This document shows, piece by piece, positions 50,571-63,806 of a stretch of DNA of 64,000 nucleotides. The notes beneath the pieces were generated by a model. It did not search any database, was not told the DNA's origin, and was given only the letters and a program-made list of their open reading frames with translations. Position numbers and translations under genes: made by a program. This stretch comes from Bugula neritina (lineage: Eukaryota > Bryozoa > Gymnolaemata > Cheilostomatida > Bugulidae). The DNA is taken from the NCBI GenBank assembly GCA_964035545.1, contig OZ037766.1:7293722-7357721 (forward strand). The letters run 5' to 3'. How positions within the stretch are numbered: position 1 is the first letter of the stretch; each line of letters begins with the position of its first letter.

Positions 50571-53500
50571 CGTATAACTTCAAGTTATTAGGTAACTGCA
50601 AATCTAACAGAAACTGAAAGAGACAAGCCCTCACCCCAGGTGGGTAGGCCTAGGAGTGGTTAGTAAGACTGAATCAGTGAATGGTACAACCGTTTAGTTT
50701 TAAGCAAAATACAAGCTACAAGTAAATATTACTATCAGTGATAAGTATTAGCATGAAGTTGACAATCACAATGGTTGTGGCTGTGGGTTTGATTTTCATT
50801 TTGAAGTCAGTCAAATAAAAAGTTTTTTCAATTACTGAATTATTAATACTTGTATTAGAATAAGTATTACAATTTATTCAATACTATTAACAATTGCTTT
50901 TTGTTATAATGGCAATAATATTTATTGATAATGAGTAAGCCTTGGGTAAATAAATGGGTTGCGACTTACAGCTCAGCCAGTCAATGCTTAATTTTAGGGG
51001 GAGGGTGCTACTTCAGTTTTCATCATTAGAATAATGTAAGGGTTAATTTTGCTTTAGTTTTTGTTATTATAATTATGTTTTGAAATTAAAATTAATAGTA
51101 TAATCTATTAATAGTAGCTGAACAATGTGTTTACTTAAAATTAAATATAAGGTTGATACAATAATAGTAACTAGTAGTAAACTTACAATTATATGGAGGG
51201 TACTGTGGATTAATTGTTATTCTAATGGTAACTAAGATTAATAGTTCAATTTATTTTTCTAGAAAGAAATAATAATACTTGACCAGTGTTTTTTATAGAA
51301 TGTCATATAACTGTTTATTATCTCTGTAATATAATCAGACAACATAGCATTTACATGTCTATGTATTTGCACTTGTATTATAGCAGTAACATCATATGAC
51401 AATACAGAAATAGTGAGTAACCTACTTTTTGCTGAGCAATATCTGATATTAATCAGAGTTTGCATCAAGTGATGAACTTTTCACCAGCCGCTGTGGTCAA
51501 TTGAAGAGCTAGGGGTAGTTGGACCAATTTGTTCAAGTTAGTAAGATATACTCAGATGCAGATTCATATTTGTGGTGTTTATAACAGAATGCTGTTTATA
51601 TGTAATAAGTTCAGTAATATTGTAATATAAATCTAGAAGCAAAACCGTAGCTCATCTGAGATATGAATCTTTAGAGCTACAGCTTATAATTTAAAGGAAC
51701 CTACCAGTCTATAAAAGTTGCCGGAGCTGTAAAATATTAACAATAAGCTGCAAGCTTTTGTTTCTAACTTTTAATACAACTTTAAATACACATTGGACTT
51801 GCAATATAATTGTCACTCTGGCAAGCTCTATAATCTTGATAACATAACACTATGCTGAAAAGCTACTTTAATTTGCTGGCTACATTAGTCTAAAGTAGTA
51901 ATTTCTGGGCATTTTTTCTCTAGTATTTTTAATTTTATTGCCCATCGCTTACTTCTGTTCTACTTTGAAGCTCTGAAGTTCGCGTTATCATAAAACTAAT
52001 GGTAGTTATTGCTAACTTTCATAGCATGTTATTCTTAGCTGCCGCAACACACAGCTTAATCACTTAGCTGGCTTGAAAGTTTAAACTTTCAAGCCAGCAA
52101 AATAATACATATGTTTGAGTATACTGAAGTTAAAATTATTTGCTTTGTTTTTGATAAAATATCATTGGTTGCTGAAATGACTATGGACTTTTTTATTTTT
52201 AAAAGTGTCATGAAATTTGTAAATAAGCAAGAATTGCAAAAATTAAAAACTGCCCTTTTCTTTCACAAGTTGAGTTCATTCTCATTGTCAGAAATAGCAG
52301 TTTACTAACCACTTGTTTTCAATTTATGTTGGTTCAAGTACATGAAAAAACTTATTTTTGTAGATAATTGGTTATCTTAGAAGTCCAGGAAAATGCTGTT
52401 AGTTTGAAGTTGGCTACTCACATTGAAATGCATGGTATTGTAAGTGTTGTCTTCTCTTTTCTATTATGTGTTGGGAAGAACAATTCTCATGTCTTTAAAT
52501 CCAGCCTCATGTAACTGCTGTATTCTGTATCTTAATTGTGATGCTATGCTACAGTTTGCAATAGTCTATTTTCTCGTGTATATTGTGGTGTGTAATGGTT
52601 TGAAAATGCGATTCTTTAATATTAATGTCTTGGGCTTACTTTTAAATTGATTGCCAATATCCACTAGCCTTTAGATTGGAATAAATTGGTGATTTAAATA
52701 TTTCGATAATGCCTTTGGATATTCTGAGTAGACATTATCAGTGTAAATGGGAATCATGTTCTGCAGAGATGGGCTAATTCTACAGTTTAACTTAACACTA
52801 GCAACACAAGTAAGAAAGGACAACTCTCATATTATAGGCAACCTCATTGGTTAACTTTTCATTTATCATATTTTACTAAACTTTTCTAGCTATTATTTTA
52901 ATTCTCTCATGGAAATTTAAATTCTTTTACTTTTATGGTATATGTGTTTCCTAGTTACTGAAAATTTTCTCATATTTTCTGAATCTAATTTTCAGTAGAG
53001 TGTATGCTGGCCAACCTACCCAACAATGATCGAGTGGTAGTCTATTTTTATGCTATTCATCTTTTAAAATTTCCCTGAAGTTAGCAGTAGCTTTGAAATT
53101 TGCTATAATCCGAACTACGCAACCACAATTACAACAGACGAAACTCCTTTTCTAGTAAAAGTGCCAATCATCCTGAATACCAAAATTAGAACTTTCCTTC
53201 TAAGCGTGCAATAATTATTGTGAATGCACATGACTAAATATTTTTTTAGGCAAAGTTCTCAGTATTAGATTGAATGAATTAGCACTTACTACATTTACTC
53301 CTATCTCACCAGTTGTTGGACTGTAAAGTACAATGGCTTATGCTAATATGACTGGTGATGTCAAGCAGCAATGTAAGCCGAACTTTGATACAAATCTACC
53401 TAGCTATTTAGTGAGCTCTCAGTAAGAAAATAAACTGATGCGATATTACACTATAAAGTAGAAGCTGAAGTGATGTATGACTTTGTACAAAACTCAGTGA

Positions 53501-55309
53501 ACACTTTTAATGGTCTTGCAAGCTTTCAGTATTTTAAGAATGCACTACAACCAAGTAGTTTTCATTTCTGTCTATTGCCAGTTTTTGTGTCTACGCAAAC
53601 TAAAAGGTAGTTGATTCATAAAAGTTTGCACAATTTTGATCTCAGAAATAGTCACCCATTAGTTGGTCAATTTTAAAATTAGTTTTTCATCTACCCACTT
53701 GTGACTAATACTTTTTAAGAGTTGTAACTATTTGAATAGATACTTATTTAGTAAATGGGTGTAAGTCATAAAATTGCATATTTGGAAAACCCACAATCCA
53801 TGAAATTTCATCATGTTAGCAGTGGTTGATGTAAGAGACCAATTTGCAAGCTAGACTCTATTAATGACTAATAAGCTCCTTTTACATACGCATGTAGCCT
53901 GTTTTTGTACCGGATCATATTTCAATTGTAGACTGTTACATAATAATTCAACTGGTTACTTAAGCAAGCATTGGAATCCTAAACTTTTCTGCAATGTTTT
54001 CGTTTTTCAGATATTAACAAAAGCCTGGATAGAGGGTGGATATTAATTGTTTGAGCTTTTTTACTGTTCATTCGTCTAGTAATAAGCATTAGTCAACATC
54101 AATATCACCTGCATGAATCGTAATTGGCTAATTAAACAAATAATCAATAATTTTGTTTAGTTCTTATTTCCTACTTCCTTCATACCACTCAGGTTTAGAA
54201 GTGTAAACCCTATCCAATGCACAGCCAATAGACTTTTTGATCAACTTGAAATATGATAATTAGTTTGTCCTAGGTGCTGCTATGACGTAACTTATTTAAG
54301 TTCTAGATTAATTGTTCTCATTTCCAACTCTGTATTGATCACTACTCTTTGCTAATCCTAGTTGGATAATATAGTAACTACCTCATAATTGCATTAATAA
54401 AAATTCCAGCTTCCCAGTAAATGAATCATTTGCTTGTAGAATTTGAGCAATTTTTTGCAGTTTTTCTGTAATCATTGTGATAATAGGAAATTATTAAAAT
54501 TGAGTCACTGTTATAATATTGATAGTGAAGTTGTGACTAATTTATTTGGTGGTCCAGTGACTATCAGCTTTTTCACACACCCATTATAATAATAATATGT
54601 TGCTAATAGTGTAACTTTTATTATAGTTTCCTAGGTATACCACTGTTATAGTTTACTATAGATGTGGCATATTGTGCATATGTTTTCATCTTTATTTATT
54701 CCTAAAATCACCAGTTGCCATTGGTTATTACAAGCCAACCATTAGGTAAGATTATGGTAGTTTTGAACAGTAACTTTTTTAGACTAATCAATTAGAGTAG
54801 TATAATCGTTCTACAGAAATTTTCAATCTAAAAATAGTTTGAAATTGTAAAGCAGAAAAAATGAGCTGCTGCCTTCATCAAAACGACTGTCTACATTTCC
54901 GTTTAATGGTCTGTGTGCCGAAAATGTTTGCAAAACTTTGCTATGTTAGTTTTTGGTAGAACCCAAGGTGTTTGGCAGTCGATATCTTGAAACATTTGAA
55001 TAGAATGGAACCAAGGCCAGCTTTATAGATAGTTGCCATCCAATGTTCAAAGCCAACATTTTCCCTTTAAAAATAACCCCTTACAGGTCTCATATTATGG
55101 TCATATTCACTACTTTCTAGTGCATATGATTTAGGCCTATGAACAAATGATGTTTAGTATATATTTATATGTATTTTTCATTCATTTTGTGCTTTACTGC
55201 TGGTTCCTAGAAAACATTAGTAAGTTGTAGAAATAGTACAATTGTAATTGGCAGATGGGGGAAGGAGCTGAAATGATAGTTTCATGATAGTTGTTCCCAT
55301 GCTCTAGAG
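50571..55309. other. Gene-poor AT-rich DNA
   Basis: No recognised exon on either strand. The only structural item seen is the perfect palindrome at 52067-52098. Short open frames here have no family features and ordinary AT-rich composition. Confidence 0.5.
52067..52098. repeat. 32-bp perfect palindrome
   Basis: GCTGGCTTGAAAGTTT is followed at once by its exact reverse complement, with no spacer. Function unknown. Confidence 0.95.
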
Positions 55310-55531
55310 CAGGGGTGGATAACTGGGCTCTTTGCCCATTTTTCAGTGGCCCTTTTAATGCTCAAGATAAGTAACAACTGTTATAAGCATTCTGGTTAAT
55401 GCAGTATAGATTTAGTGACAATTTTTTTATTATAATAAAATTAATATGTGTACAATCATGTGTCCCTTTGGTTTGACGGACTTCTGAACTTGGCCCCCAT
55501 GCAAAAGAAGTTGCCCACCCCTGCTATAGAG
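55302..55531. mobile_element. hAT-type MITE with 8-bp target duplication
   Basis: A 214-bp element (55310-55523) with terminal inverted repeats CAGGGGTGGATAACT and AGTTGCCCACCCCTG, matching at 13 of 15 positions. It is flanked by CTCTAGAG on the left and CTATAGAG on the right, an 8-bp target duplication with one change. The CAGGGGTGGGCAACT end and 8-bp duplication are typical of hAT DNA transposons. It has no coding capacity, so it is a non-autonomous copy. Confidence 0.9.
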
Positions 55532-55670
55532 CTAGCGAAATGTGCGTTTTAAGTTTTGTAGGATAAGCTCTTATTTAGTTTTATTTGAAGCCATGAAATT
55601 GAGTTTCTCAAAACCTGACCTTTTTAGTGGTCATGGTACTTGGATCTGTGCCAAAGACTCCAGAAGAGTC

Positions 55671-55780
55671 CCTGGCAGGTACCTGGCAGGTACCTGGCTG
55701 GTACCTGGCTGGTACCTGGCTGGTACCTGGCTGGTACCTGGCTGGTACCTGGCTGGTACCTGGCTGGTACCTGGCTGGTA
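55671..55780. repeat. 11-bp minisatellite, 10 copies
   Basis: Ten uninterrupted copies of CCTGGCTGGTA (the first two read CCTGGCAGGTA). The period is not a multiple of three, so it reads through all frames as a 33-bp cycle. The array sits 150 bases after the hAT MITE and is much GC-richer than its surroundings. Copies are near-identical, so it is young. Confidence 0.97.
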
Positions 55781-55847
55781 CCGGCTATCATTCATAAATA
55801 AGTCACATGGCCTCATCTGTCCTTTATCTGCTTAAAGTATTTCAAAT

Positions 55848-56448
55848 ATGCCAAGAACCGGGAAGTTACAAGCTTTATGTTTGCTCAAAGATTTAATCTC
55901 AGTTGGTGAGCATCCTATTCCACACCAGACTGGTGTGATTATCACAGCCCATCTACTCGTTATCTGCCAGCTAAGGAGCAGTTTGTTATTATGTAACAAA
56001 GGCCCACTTTATCACTACAAGCGTACTTGCATTTTTGTTTTAATTTATGCTCCTTAAATATGCTAAGTTTACAAGGTTTTCGAATAATGTCGTTTCTTTC
56101 ATCCTGGCTTGTGTTTTGTAAACATTTGTTTATTATTAGGATTAAGGCTTTCAGTGCTGCCAGAACTTGTAGCTGTCTTGGAGGCATTTTACACTCTATC
56201 TAGTACATATTAAATTCTTCAAATCTTCCTGTTTGCCATGGTATACCAACTGCTCTTTCTGTTATTTTGTTTGAGATGTGCAATGCTGTCCATTACTGTA
56301 ATGTAGAAGTATACATACCAGGAAATGGTGCATAGTCATTAAACTGGTTTATATAAAGTTTTTTCCTTGTTTTTTAGGAAAGTATATCTATGCATATTCG
56401 CACCATGAGCACCAGCTGAGTGAGGTGATCTGTGAGTCAGTGATGTGA
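55848..56448 (+). CDS. Candidate two-exon 42-aa small protein
   Basis: Exon 55848-55905 opens with ATG and ends at TTG|GTGAGC with one base over. Exon 56378-56448 follows a pyrimidine-rich acceptor (CCTTGTTTTTTAG) and takes up the phase exactly, ending in TGA. The joined protein is MPRTGKLQALCLLKDLISVG followed by KYIYAYSHHEHQLSEVICES and VM. AATAAA follows at 56554-56559. No leader, membrane segment or family was recognised. Good splice sites, matching phase and a well-placed poly(A) signal favour it, but short joins like this arise by chance, so it is tentative. Confidence 0.3.
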
Positions 56449-56559
56449 TCGGCCTATTATGACTCAGAGTATCAGGTTTCCCTTTTTTCTACTATAATGG
56501 TCTATTTTTAGACAGGTTAGCGGATCACCAGTTTTATTCAATAATTTTGTTACAATAAA

Positions 56560-59500
56560 TTTCTATTGAGCTGATGTATAGATTTTATTGATAAATCAGT
56601 CATAGCTATAATTATTTCCGGTGAATAGCTATAATTATATCTAATGACTAGCTCTATTATAATAATTTTTATGAATGAAACGAGTTGGGAATGGATAATG
56701 TTAATTAACTAGGGTTCCTCAAAGTTTATTGATCAGTCAGAAGTTTGCTATTTATAATATAGAGTATTAGGTCAGATTTACTTGGCTGGCTGCCAAAAAG
56801 TTAAAAATACCAATTAGAATCTAAACTGGGTGACTCTAACTCCGAACCTCTCTCAATGTTAAATCGGTGGATCCCAGTTAGATGCTAGGCTAAATTTCCC
56901 ACTTTCCCACATGGAAGCTTTCCAGTTAGACGCTATTTATTCATTTTGGTACAATATAATATTATGTTTTATGTGCAATTTATTTGAATATTATGAAATA
57001 TACGTATATACTTAAATTAACTTGGATCAATTGCTTGTTATTTAGCACATGGATGAATTTCTTTGATTTGCATTAACTTATTATTTTCCATTTTCTATAC
57101 TTCTTGTTGTTTGAAGATATATAGTTAATAAGTATTCATTAAAGATAATGTCTATTATTACTGTTATATTATTGTTTTTTCCACACAAAGCCGTGAAAAT
57201 TGGACTACATATTCCAAATAATTTATATTAGCTATTATAGCTATAAGCATATTAGCTATTTAGCAATCAATACAACAGTTATATTGGTACCAAAATAAAA
57301 GGTAGCGTCTAATGGGATGAAACAGTTGAACATAGATTAAGCAAGTTCTTTGGTGACTTTCAGTCTGTTGCAATATAGAGACATATTAGTGGTTTTATGG
57401 TTTCACATAAGATATAGGTGTTAGCACTATATGCATTACTTCATAAAGTTTTTTTTAGTATTATTCATTGTAAATTAGCCGTGATAGAATACTAATTTTC
57501 CCATAAAAACATTGCTTTTCCCTATTTGTGCTGGTACTGAGCTACCTCTGATACAGAGTGGCGATTTATCCATACTAGTTTATACGACATGCTTATATAA
57601 AGTCACGCCCTTTTGCCCAATGAAATTAGCTCAAAACTAATTTATATTTTTTTCTATGTGTTCAACTTTATTTTGTTTACGACACTGTTTCCTTTTGTTC
57701 TAAGCTGTAACAGTACTGGATCTTTTGTTTCACTGTTGCCATTCCCAAAAATATATCCTTGTATTGCTCAATTTCAAATATTTAAATCAAGAAAATTAAT
57801 TTAAACTAAGCCTGTATCTTAATTTGGAATGGCAACTCTTGGCTGTCTCGGTACAGTTTCTATCTTGAGCAGGCAATATCTCATCTACATTGTATCTAGT
57901 TGTGTATAACATTAGTATTATAATTATTATGTTTTAGCCATACCTGGTGTCAGTAGATGTAGTATTAAATGAAAGCAAAACTAACAAGATCTGACATTTG
58001 AAGGTAAATATGAAACACAGCACTTTATACACTGAAATACATGACAACTGAAGTCGGCTTTGAAATTTTGATAATTGCAATAGTTGCTGCACAGTGTAGA
58101 ATAGTTTTCATTTTATTGCTTTACAATGTTTGGTAGCTAATGTATCCTATATATTGTAGTATCAATTTGTCTAATAGAGACAATACATTTATATTTGGTA
58201 ATGATTATAGCCGGTTAAACTTTTTCACCTTTCTCCGCTTTCACCTGTTCACTTTCTGGTTATATATGTTTTTGTAAAGCTGCTATTGCAAATAAACTAA
58301 GGATGACTTGAGGGGAAGTAAATTTGTTAAAAACTAAACCATTTTGTCCTAATGTTTAATTTTGGAAATTTTAAATGCAAACGACTTCTTTTTGTAGCTT
58401 CTTGCTATTTTATTTGACATTTATTGCTATAAGCTTGATTAGAGCTGCATTTCTTTGTTTATTGAGTTCCTGATGCCAACATTTACCAAGTTCTACTTTT
58501 TTGAAGTTGTAGATAAAGTAGAGGCAGTTGTTATCTATTGGTTTGGCTGTGTCTTTCAAGCTTTGTGTTTGTTTTACCATCTGTGAGTTACTTTTAGTGG
58601 CAATTGCCTACTTACAGGGATCAATGCTTATCTCATATGATGATACTTAGATGTGACGTCATAGTCAGCACCCCTTGGGTGTTTATTTCAACTCCCCAGT
58701 CGTGTAGACTCCTTGCTTGGACAGTTCCAAGAAATCGTGATAAGAGTTTATATGGGCCCTGATGTCCAACTTACATAATCTTGACTCATATAACGTGCAG
58801 TGAAATGACTTTTAGTGTCCTAGTACATCAATTGTTGTTACGCTCAAGAGATACACCATCTACATCTTTTAATTGATGTACTTAAGAAGTCCCTTAGAAA
58901 ACTTTGTTATGCAATAGTTTGTTTTATTAATATGTGTTACAATGTTATTAGTATTACGTTGGAATGCAAGTAATTGGTATGAAAATAGTAAAACAAAACT
59001 TCTTTAAAACTTTAACCAACTGTCAACTTTCCATGCTTATTATTTCACTGTAAGTAAATATTACAGTTTTCTCAATAGTTATCTAACCTACAATTATTTA
59101 TGTTGTACTATCAAATAGACTACCTAGTCCATGTAGGTTGCTCATCACGCCATGTGTGTTGTATAGTATGCTTAACATCACTGTGAGCTATAAAACTGCC
59201 AATATATTGTAGATAAACTTTTTTTGCATAAATGAAATGTTTAAAGCTGCGCTTTGCTAAATATTATCCTCATTTTATAAGGAACAAAAGTACCCAACTA
59301 GTATAGATATAATGAACTAGCTATTATCAACTGCAGTAATTACCTAAAGATGTATGCACAACACTTTACTTTCCTCCTTTATGTTCCAATAATTCTATTT
59401 ATAACTCATATGTCTATATTTAGATTGAAAGTAGATAAGACAGCATATTTTGGATAATTTTAGGACCCATATTTAAAATAAGTTCTATTTTTGAACCTGT

Positions 59501-59646
59501 AGTGGTATGTTTTCTAGGAAAATATTTTATCCATTACCATTAATGAATATGCTTTATTTATTATGCAACCTACAGCTTATGTGCTATCCCAAGCTACTGT
59601 GCATCCGCTAGTTTTAAACTTTCAACAAAGCTTAGAGCAAGTGTTG

Positions 59647-59742
<96 letters not shown>

Positions 59743-61645
59743 TGTCGCAGACAGAGAAAAGAGCAAAGAGTAGAAGTTATAAGTTATAGTGTGGTTTCAA
59801 GTGAGAAGATAAGTGTCTGAATAACAGAAAATTCTGGGTTTATATACCAGTCTAAAAAGTTAGCTACTTTGTAGTAGCTAGAATCATTGTAGAAAAAGCG
59901 TAATGTAGCTAACATAGCTATGCTAATACAAGTAGAGCTATAATGAAATAGGAAAAGCTCTCCCAGCTCATGTAATGTCCCAACAGAAAGAAACCAGTTT
60001 CCAACATGAAGTTTTAAAACTACACTTTTTCTATTTTACCTTTTCCTGTTTCTGTTTTGAAAATTTCCTGTATAAGTTAAAAGCTTCTCTATTTTGCTAT
60101 CTAAAAGCAACAACTAACAATCTTGTATAAGACTCTGCTTTCCAACAAACCACACATTTTTAGAGTTTTGTTCAAGTTTTGTAACTAACTTGGTTTATCC
60201 TTGAATGTTAATATTTGATGTTTTTCACCCACAGCTTGAATCATGTGATAATCTAAATATTTTTTGTAAAAAAGTAGCTTTTTATGCAGGGTTGAAATAG
60301 ATGTTAAATACCAGTTTGAGAAAAATATCCGTTATGGCTATTTTTGTTTAAACTGAGAACACATGTTAAATACTAAGTTAAATTATCATACTTTTCAACT
60401 TCCACAAAGAAATCTGTGATCTTTTTAAAGGTGTAGATATTGGCCAGAGACTACACAATGTATGCTCTTTCTGGGGTTCCACGTGGGTTTTATATTGGTT
60501 GGTTCTCTTTGTCATCGGTTCATCAACTAATGGATTTACCTCAACACTTTCACGCTGACTGTTTAGGTTAGCAGCAGCGACATCTCTTTAGACTTCAGTC
60601 CTTCATTTTTCTCCTTGTTTAGATATATTTGCTAAGCTTTGGAAAAATTGATCGTACCTAAACATAATGCATTAGGATAAAAATAATAGTGAATAACTAA
60701 GCCTTGTTATTGGCTTGATGAAAACCATCAGTGCAATGAGTAATTGGAATTTCCCTGGAATACCCTTTACTCTTAGCATTTTCTTATGGTGGTATTAAAA
60801 AGTTTTCCAAAGTACTTTTTCGGCCTACGATTAAACCCCTCCGTGTGATAGGGTGATTTGTCTTCCAACATTAACCCACCTTGCTGTGGAAAGTTACAAT
60901 TAGCACTAATGATTTTCATATTATATACAAATAATGTATATAGGTTGCTATCCAGGTAGTCTGGGGGAGAACTTTAAGGAATGCCCTAGGGCCTGGCCTT
61001 TAGTCCCCTCGTCTTTATTGTAATTTGGCAAGGCGCCAACAAATATGGCCACGGTTACACTTGACTCTCCCTACTCTGATATGATATATTGAAAGCCAAC
61101 CTACTACGCTATCATATAACATGCTAAAAATATGGTTTGGATTTTTGGAAAACTGATATAGTTGTGTTCTGCATAAGCTGCAGTCCAATGGCTTTGCTTC
61201 CTGAATTGTAAGCTGCTATTAGGAGGGGGAAAAGTATTTCCACGGTCATTGCTGTATCTTTAATAGGTTGGCTTGTTTGGAAATTGTCTCTAAAGTACTT
61301 GAAAATTAGTCTAGAGAACAAAAACAAACTAATTTCAGTCATTGCGGTAGGATTTTTAAAAATCAAAAATATTTAAGATGTTTTTATATCAATAAACAAT
61401 GATGCATGTAGTAACTCTCTCTAATGAGTGATGATTACTGTCATTAGAATGTGGGTAAACTGTAAATTGGTTACCTAATTCTAAAATGTAGTTCCTTTGC
61501 AATTGATGCATTTTGTTCTGGACAATAAATATTAGATAGTTAGTTATTAGGTTTATTAGTCACCTGCCCAGTACCTAGTCATGGTCTTCAGCTGATAAAA
61601 CTTGAAGTAATTTAAAATATTATTATATTTTGTTTTTCTACAAAC
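56560..61645. other. Gene-poor AT-rich DNA
   Basis: No convincing exons. It contains a cAMP-response-type palindrome TGACGTCA at 58654-58661 and a long (AT)n tract at 59655-59738. A locally GC-richer patch at about 60950-61080 has no open frame or repeat structure that I can name. Confidence 0.45.
59655..59738. repeat. (AT)n microsatellite
   Basis: About 42 uninterrupted AT dinucleotides, the longest dinucleotide run in the window and a likely cruciform or replication-slippage site. Confidence 0.96.
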
Positions 61646-61646
61646 A

Positions 61647-61719
61647 GAAACGAGGAAAATGTAGCATCTGTATTGCACACCTCAGGAACTACTAGTATTG
61701 GAATGTATGGTGACTAATG
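61647..61719 (+). other. Weak candidate terminal exon
   Basis: A good acceptor (TTTGTTTTTCTACAAACAG) is followed by a stretch that stays open in one frame as NEENVASVLHTSGTTSIGMY and GD before TAA. No upstream partner with matching phase was identified, so this may be chance. Confidence 0.15.
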
Positions 61720-62407
61720 ATTACTAACAGAGTAAGGCCTGTGACTCAAAATATGAGGATGCAGTTTACAGAAAACATTACTCACTATCTTTATAGGTAG
61801 CTGCTTACTGTACTGCTTAAAAATATTGAATGATTATGAAAAATTCGGCTCTAGTATTCATTAAAAAGTAAATAATGAATGATACTGTCCATGCCTTTTT
61901 GAGACTGCCATGATATAAAGTTGAATGTTCCAAGGGGCTTTTGTTAAAGTGAGAAATTGGTTTGTTATGTGCTGCTGCTGAAAACTCTGTTTTCTTAGTC
62001 TAAGTGCTGACTGAAACTAATTTAACTTGGCTAGGGAGATAACATTACAGCTATGCCGTTTAGTAATTTCTTTATGATTTTGGTATTCCCTGTAGATGTT
62101 AATATAGTTCCTAAAATTATAAACAAAAAGATGTGTTAATTACTGATCAAATCAAATTTAAAGTAACTGGCTTATGCAGGAAAAAGTTTGTGTCTTTCTC
62201 CTTTAATCAGCTACTGGTGTTAAAAGCAAGTTTGCATAGCAATATGGCTTCATGTAATAGACTGTTGTGAAAATGAATAATATAACGAAATAATTAAATG
62301 GTGTAATACATTTGAAGTAGACAGTGGGATGTTGGAAAGGGACAGGAAAGTATCGAACCTGACTAGAGATATGATGATTAATGATATTCTTCACTACCTG
62401 AGCAGAG

Positions 62408-62451
62408 AGGTGTGAACTGGTCGACGTGTTACGGATTCAGGAAACGGTAAG
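62408..62451 (+). other. Weak candidate internal or 5' UTR exon
   Basis: An acceptor ending CCTGAGCAG, 44 GC-richer bases, and a donor CG|GTAAGG. The one open frame reads RGVNWSTCYGFRK. Its partners are unknown. Confidence 0.15.
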
Positions 62452-63550
62452 GTATAACATTTTGACGGAAACAATTTCCTTTTGCTAAATGTTATAAGTA
62501 TTCCTCAATTTTGCGACCAATGAAAATTAATTAGATATGCAAGGATATTTATCACGAACTCTTTCTGTATTCTCAACTATTTTTCAGTTCCTTATCTTAC
62601 AGTACCTGCAAACTGGTTTATAAAAATAAGTTAATTTGAGTTTAAATGTAAAGCTTGTTTTTAAGATTTCATATAATAGTATTTTTGAATATATTGTATT
62701 TGATTGAAAGACTTTGAGGCTTCATAATAGTAACTACTGGTGATAACCAACTATTTATTGAATTGCCTAGGCTGGGTTTTGTGTTATTGTCTGTAAATGA
62801 GCTAGTGGCAGGAGCAACATTTCTTCATTGTTGTAGATGCAAAAATTTTGCCAAATTATAATACAGTTTACCCAACTATTTATAGTGAAATGATTGAGCT
62901 GGCTGGTTGAAATGTTTTAAGATCCATAATTTTCAATTTTTTAGTTTTTTGCGTCAAATTTAGTATATATTATAGGCTTAAATTAAATTTAAAACTTCTC
63001 ATCACTTTATTCACTGGGAAATAAATTATTTCTTTGTGGTTTTGGGGTCATTTATTATAGAATTAGAGAAGTCTTACTGCGATTGAGCAGTTTTCTCCTT
63101 GACCTTTTCACATGTACTGTGCTGAAGTGTGGAAAAAGGTTTCGGATTCTTTTCGAACTTCTCCTGCTTATGACATAAATGACATAAAAATATAGTCTCA
63201 GAAAATGTGTTTGCTTTACTCCTCACTGCGTCTCCAATGGTGAATGGTGAATTCATCCACATGTTACATGCAATTAATATCCGTGGTTTTTGTGTAGTGC
63301 TGAAGGTTTCTTCTGTCTTTTCTCTTATAGATAGATAATTCAAAAAATGCTATTAATTGCTGGCCGTTGTTTGCTATGCCTTGTTATATATTCCCAGAAA
63401 GTTTTTTCTGTTCTACAGTCAACTTTGTCCATGGAAGTTGATTGCTGTAGGAGAAATGGTAGATAATTTTCTCAACGAATTTAATGCTATTCTGTTGTAC
63501 GTAGTATTATATAATTTCCTTTTTCGTAATGGAAATTACTAAACCCATTG

Positions 63551-63656
63551 TAGGTATACACACGTACATACACACATACATGCATACATACACACAACAC
63601 ACACACACGCACACGCGCACACCACACGCGCACACCACACGCGCACACGCGCACCA
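63551..63656. repeat. (CA)n-type microsatellite with CG steps
   Basis: Starts as CATACATA-like units, passes through ACACAC, and ends as CACGCGCACAC repeats. The alternating purine-pyrimidine CG/CA steps are prone to Z-DNA. Confidence 0.93.
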
Positions 63657-63747
63657 GTGCAGGTGAAAGCTGTTACTTCTGTTTCGTTAGTCACAATCTG
63701 CTCCAAGAAACATTAGTCAGAGCCTGAAGTTAATGTATTAATATAGA

Positions 63748-63806
63748 ATGAAGAAGGCTGATGCGCAACTGGCAGCTCTTCCTGCTCTTAATTCACAGAC
63801 GTGCAG
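63748..63806 (+). other. Candidate first coding exon of a gene leaving the window
   Basis: The ATG at 63748 opens MKKADAQLAALPALNSQTC and runs into the donor-like CAG|GTAGTC at 63806/63807. The sequence is GC-richer than its surroundings. No later exon is visible in the 200 bases left, so the call rests on local signals only. Confidence 0.25.

Noticed and set aside
50050-50634. Poly-Ser/Thr/Tyr open frame of 194 residues on the minus strand
   Set aside because: Produced entirely by the ACT/AGT trinucleotide tract, which stays open in most frames.
55671-55780. CRISPR-like regular repeat
   Set aside because: Units are contiguous 11-mers with no spacers, so it is a minisatellite.
58654-58661. 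TGACGTCA cAMP-response-type site
   Set aside because: An 8-base match is expected by chance at this scale and no exon or promoter was found beside it.
62338-62362. tRNA T-loop-like GGTTCGATAC on the minus strand
   Set aside because: No A-box, acceptor stem or anticodon arm at the right distance.
63074-63343. 89-residue minus-strand open frame with two CxxC-like cysteines (FLCHLCHKQ)
   Set aside because: A single CxxC is not enough for a zinc finger; no splice partner or family resemblance seen and the length is within chance for this DNA.
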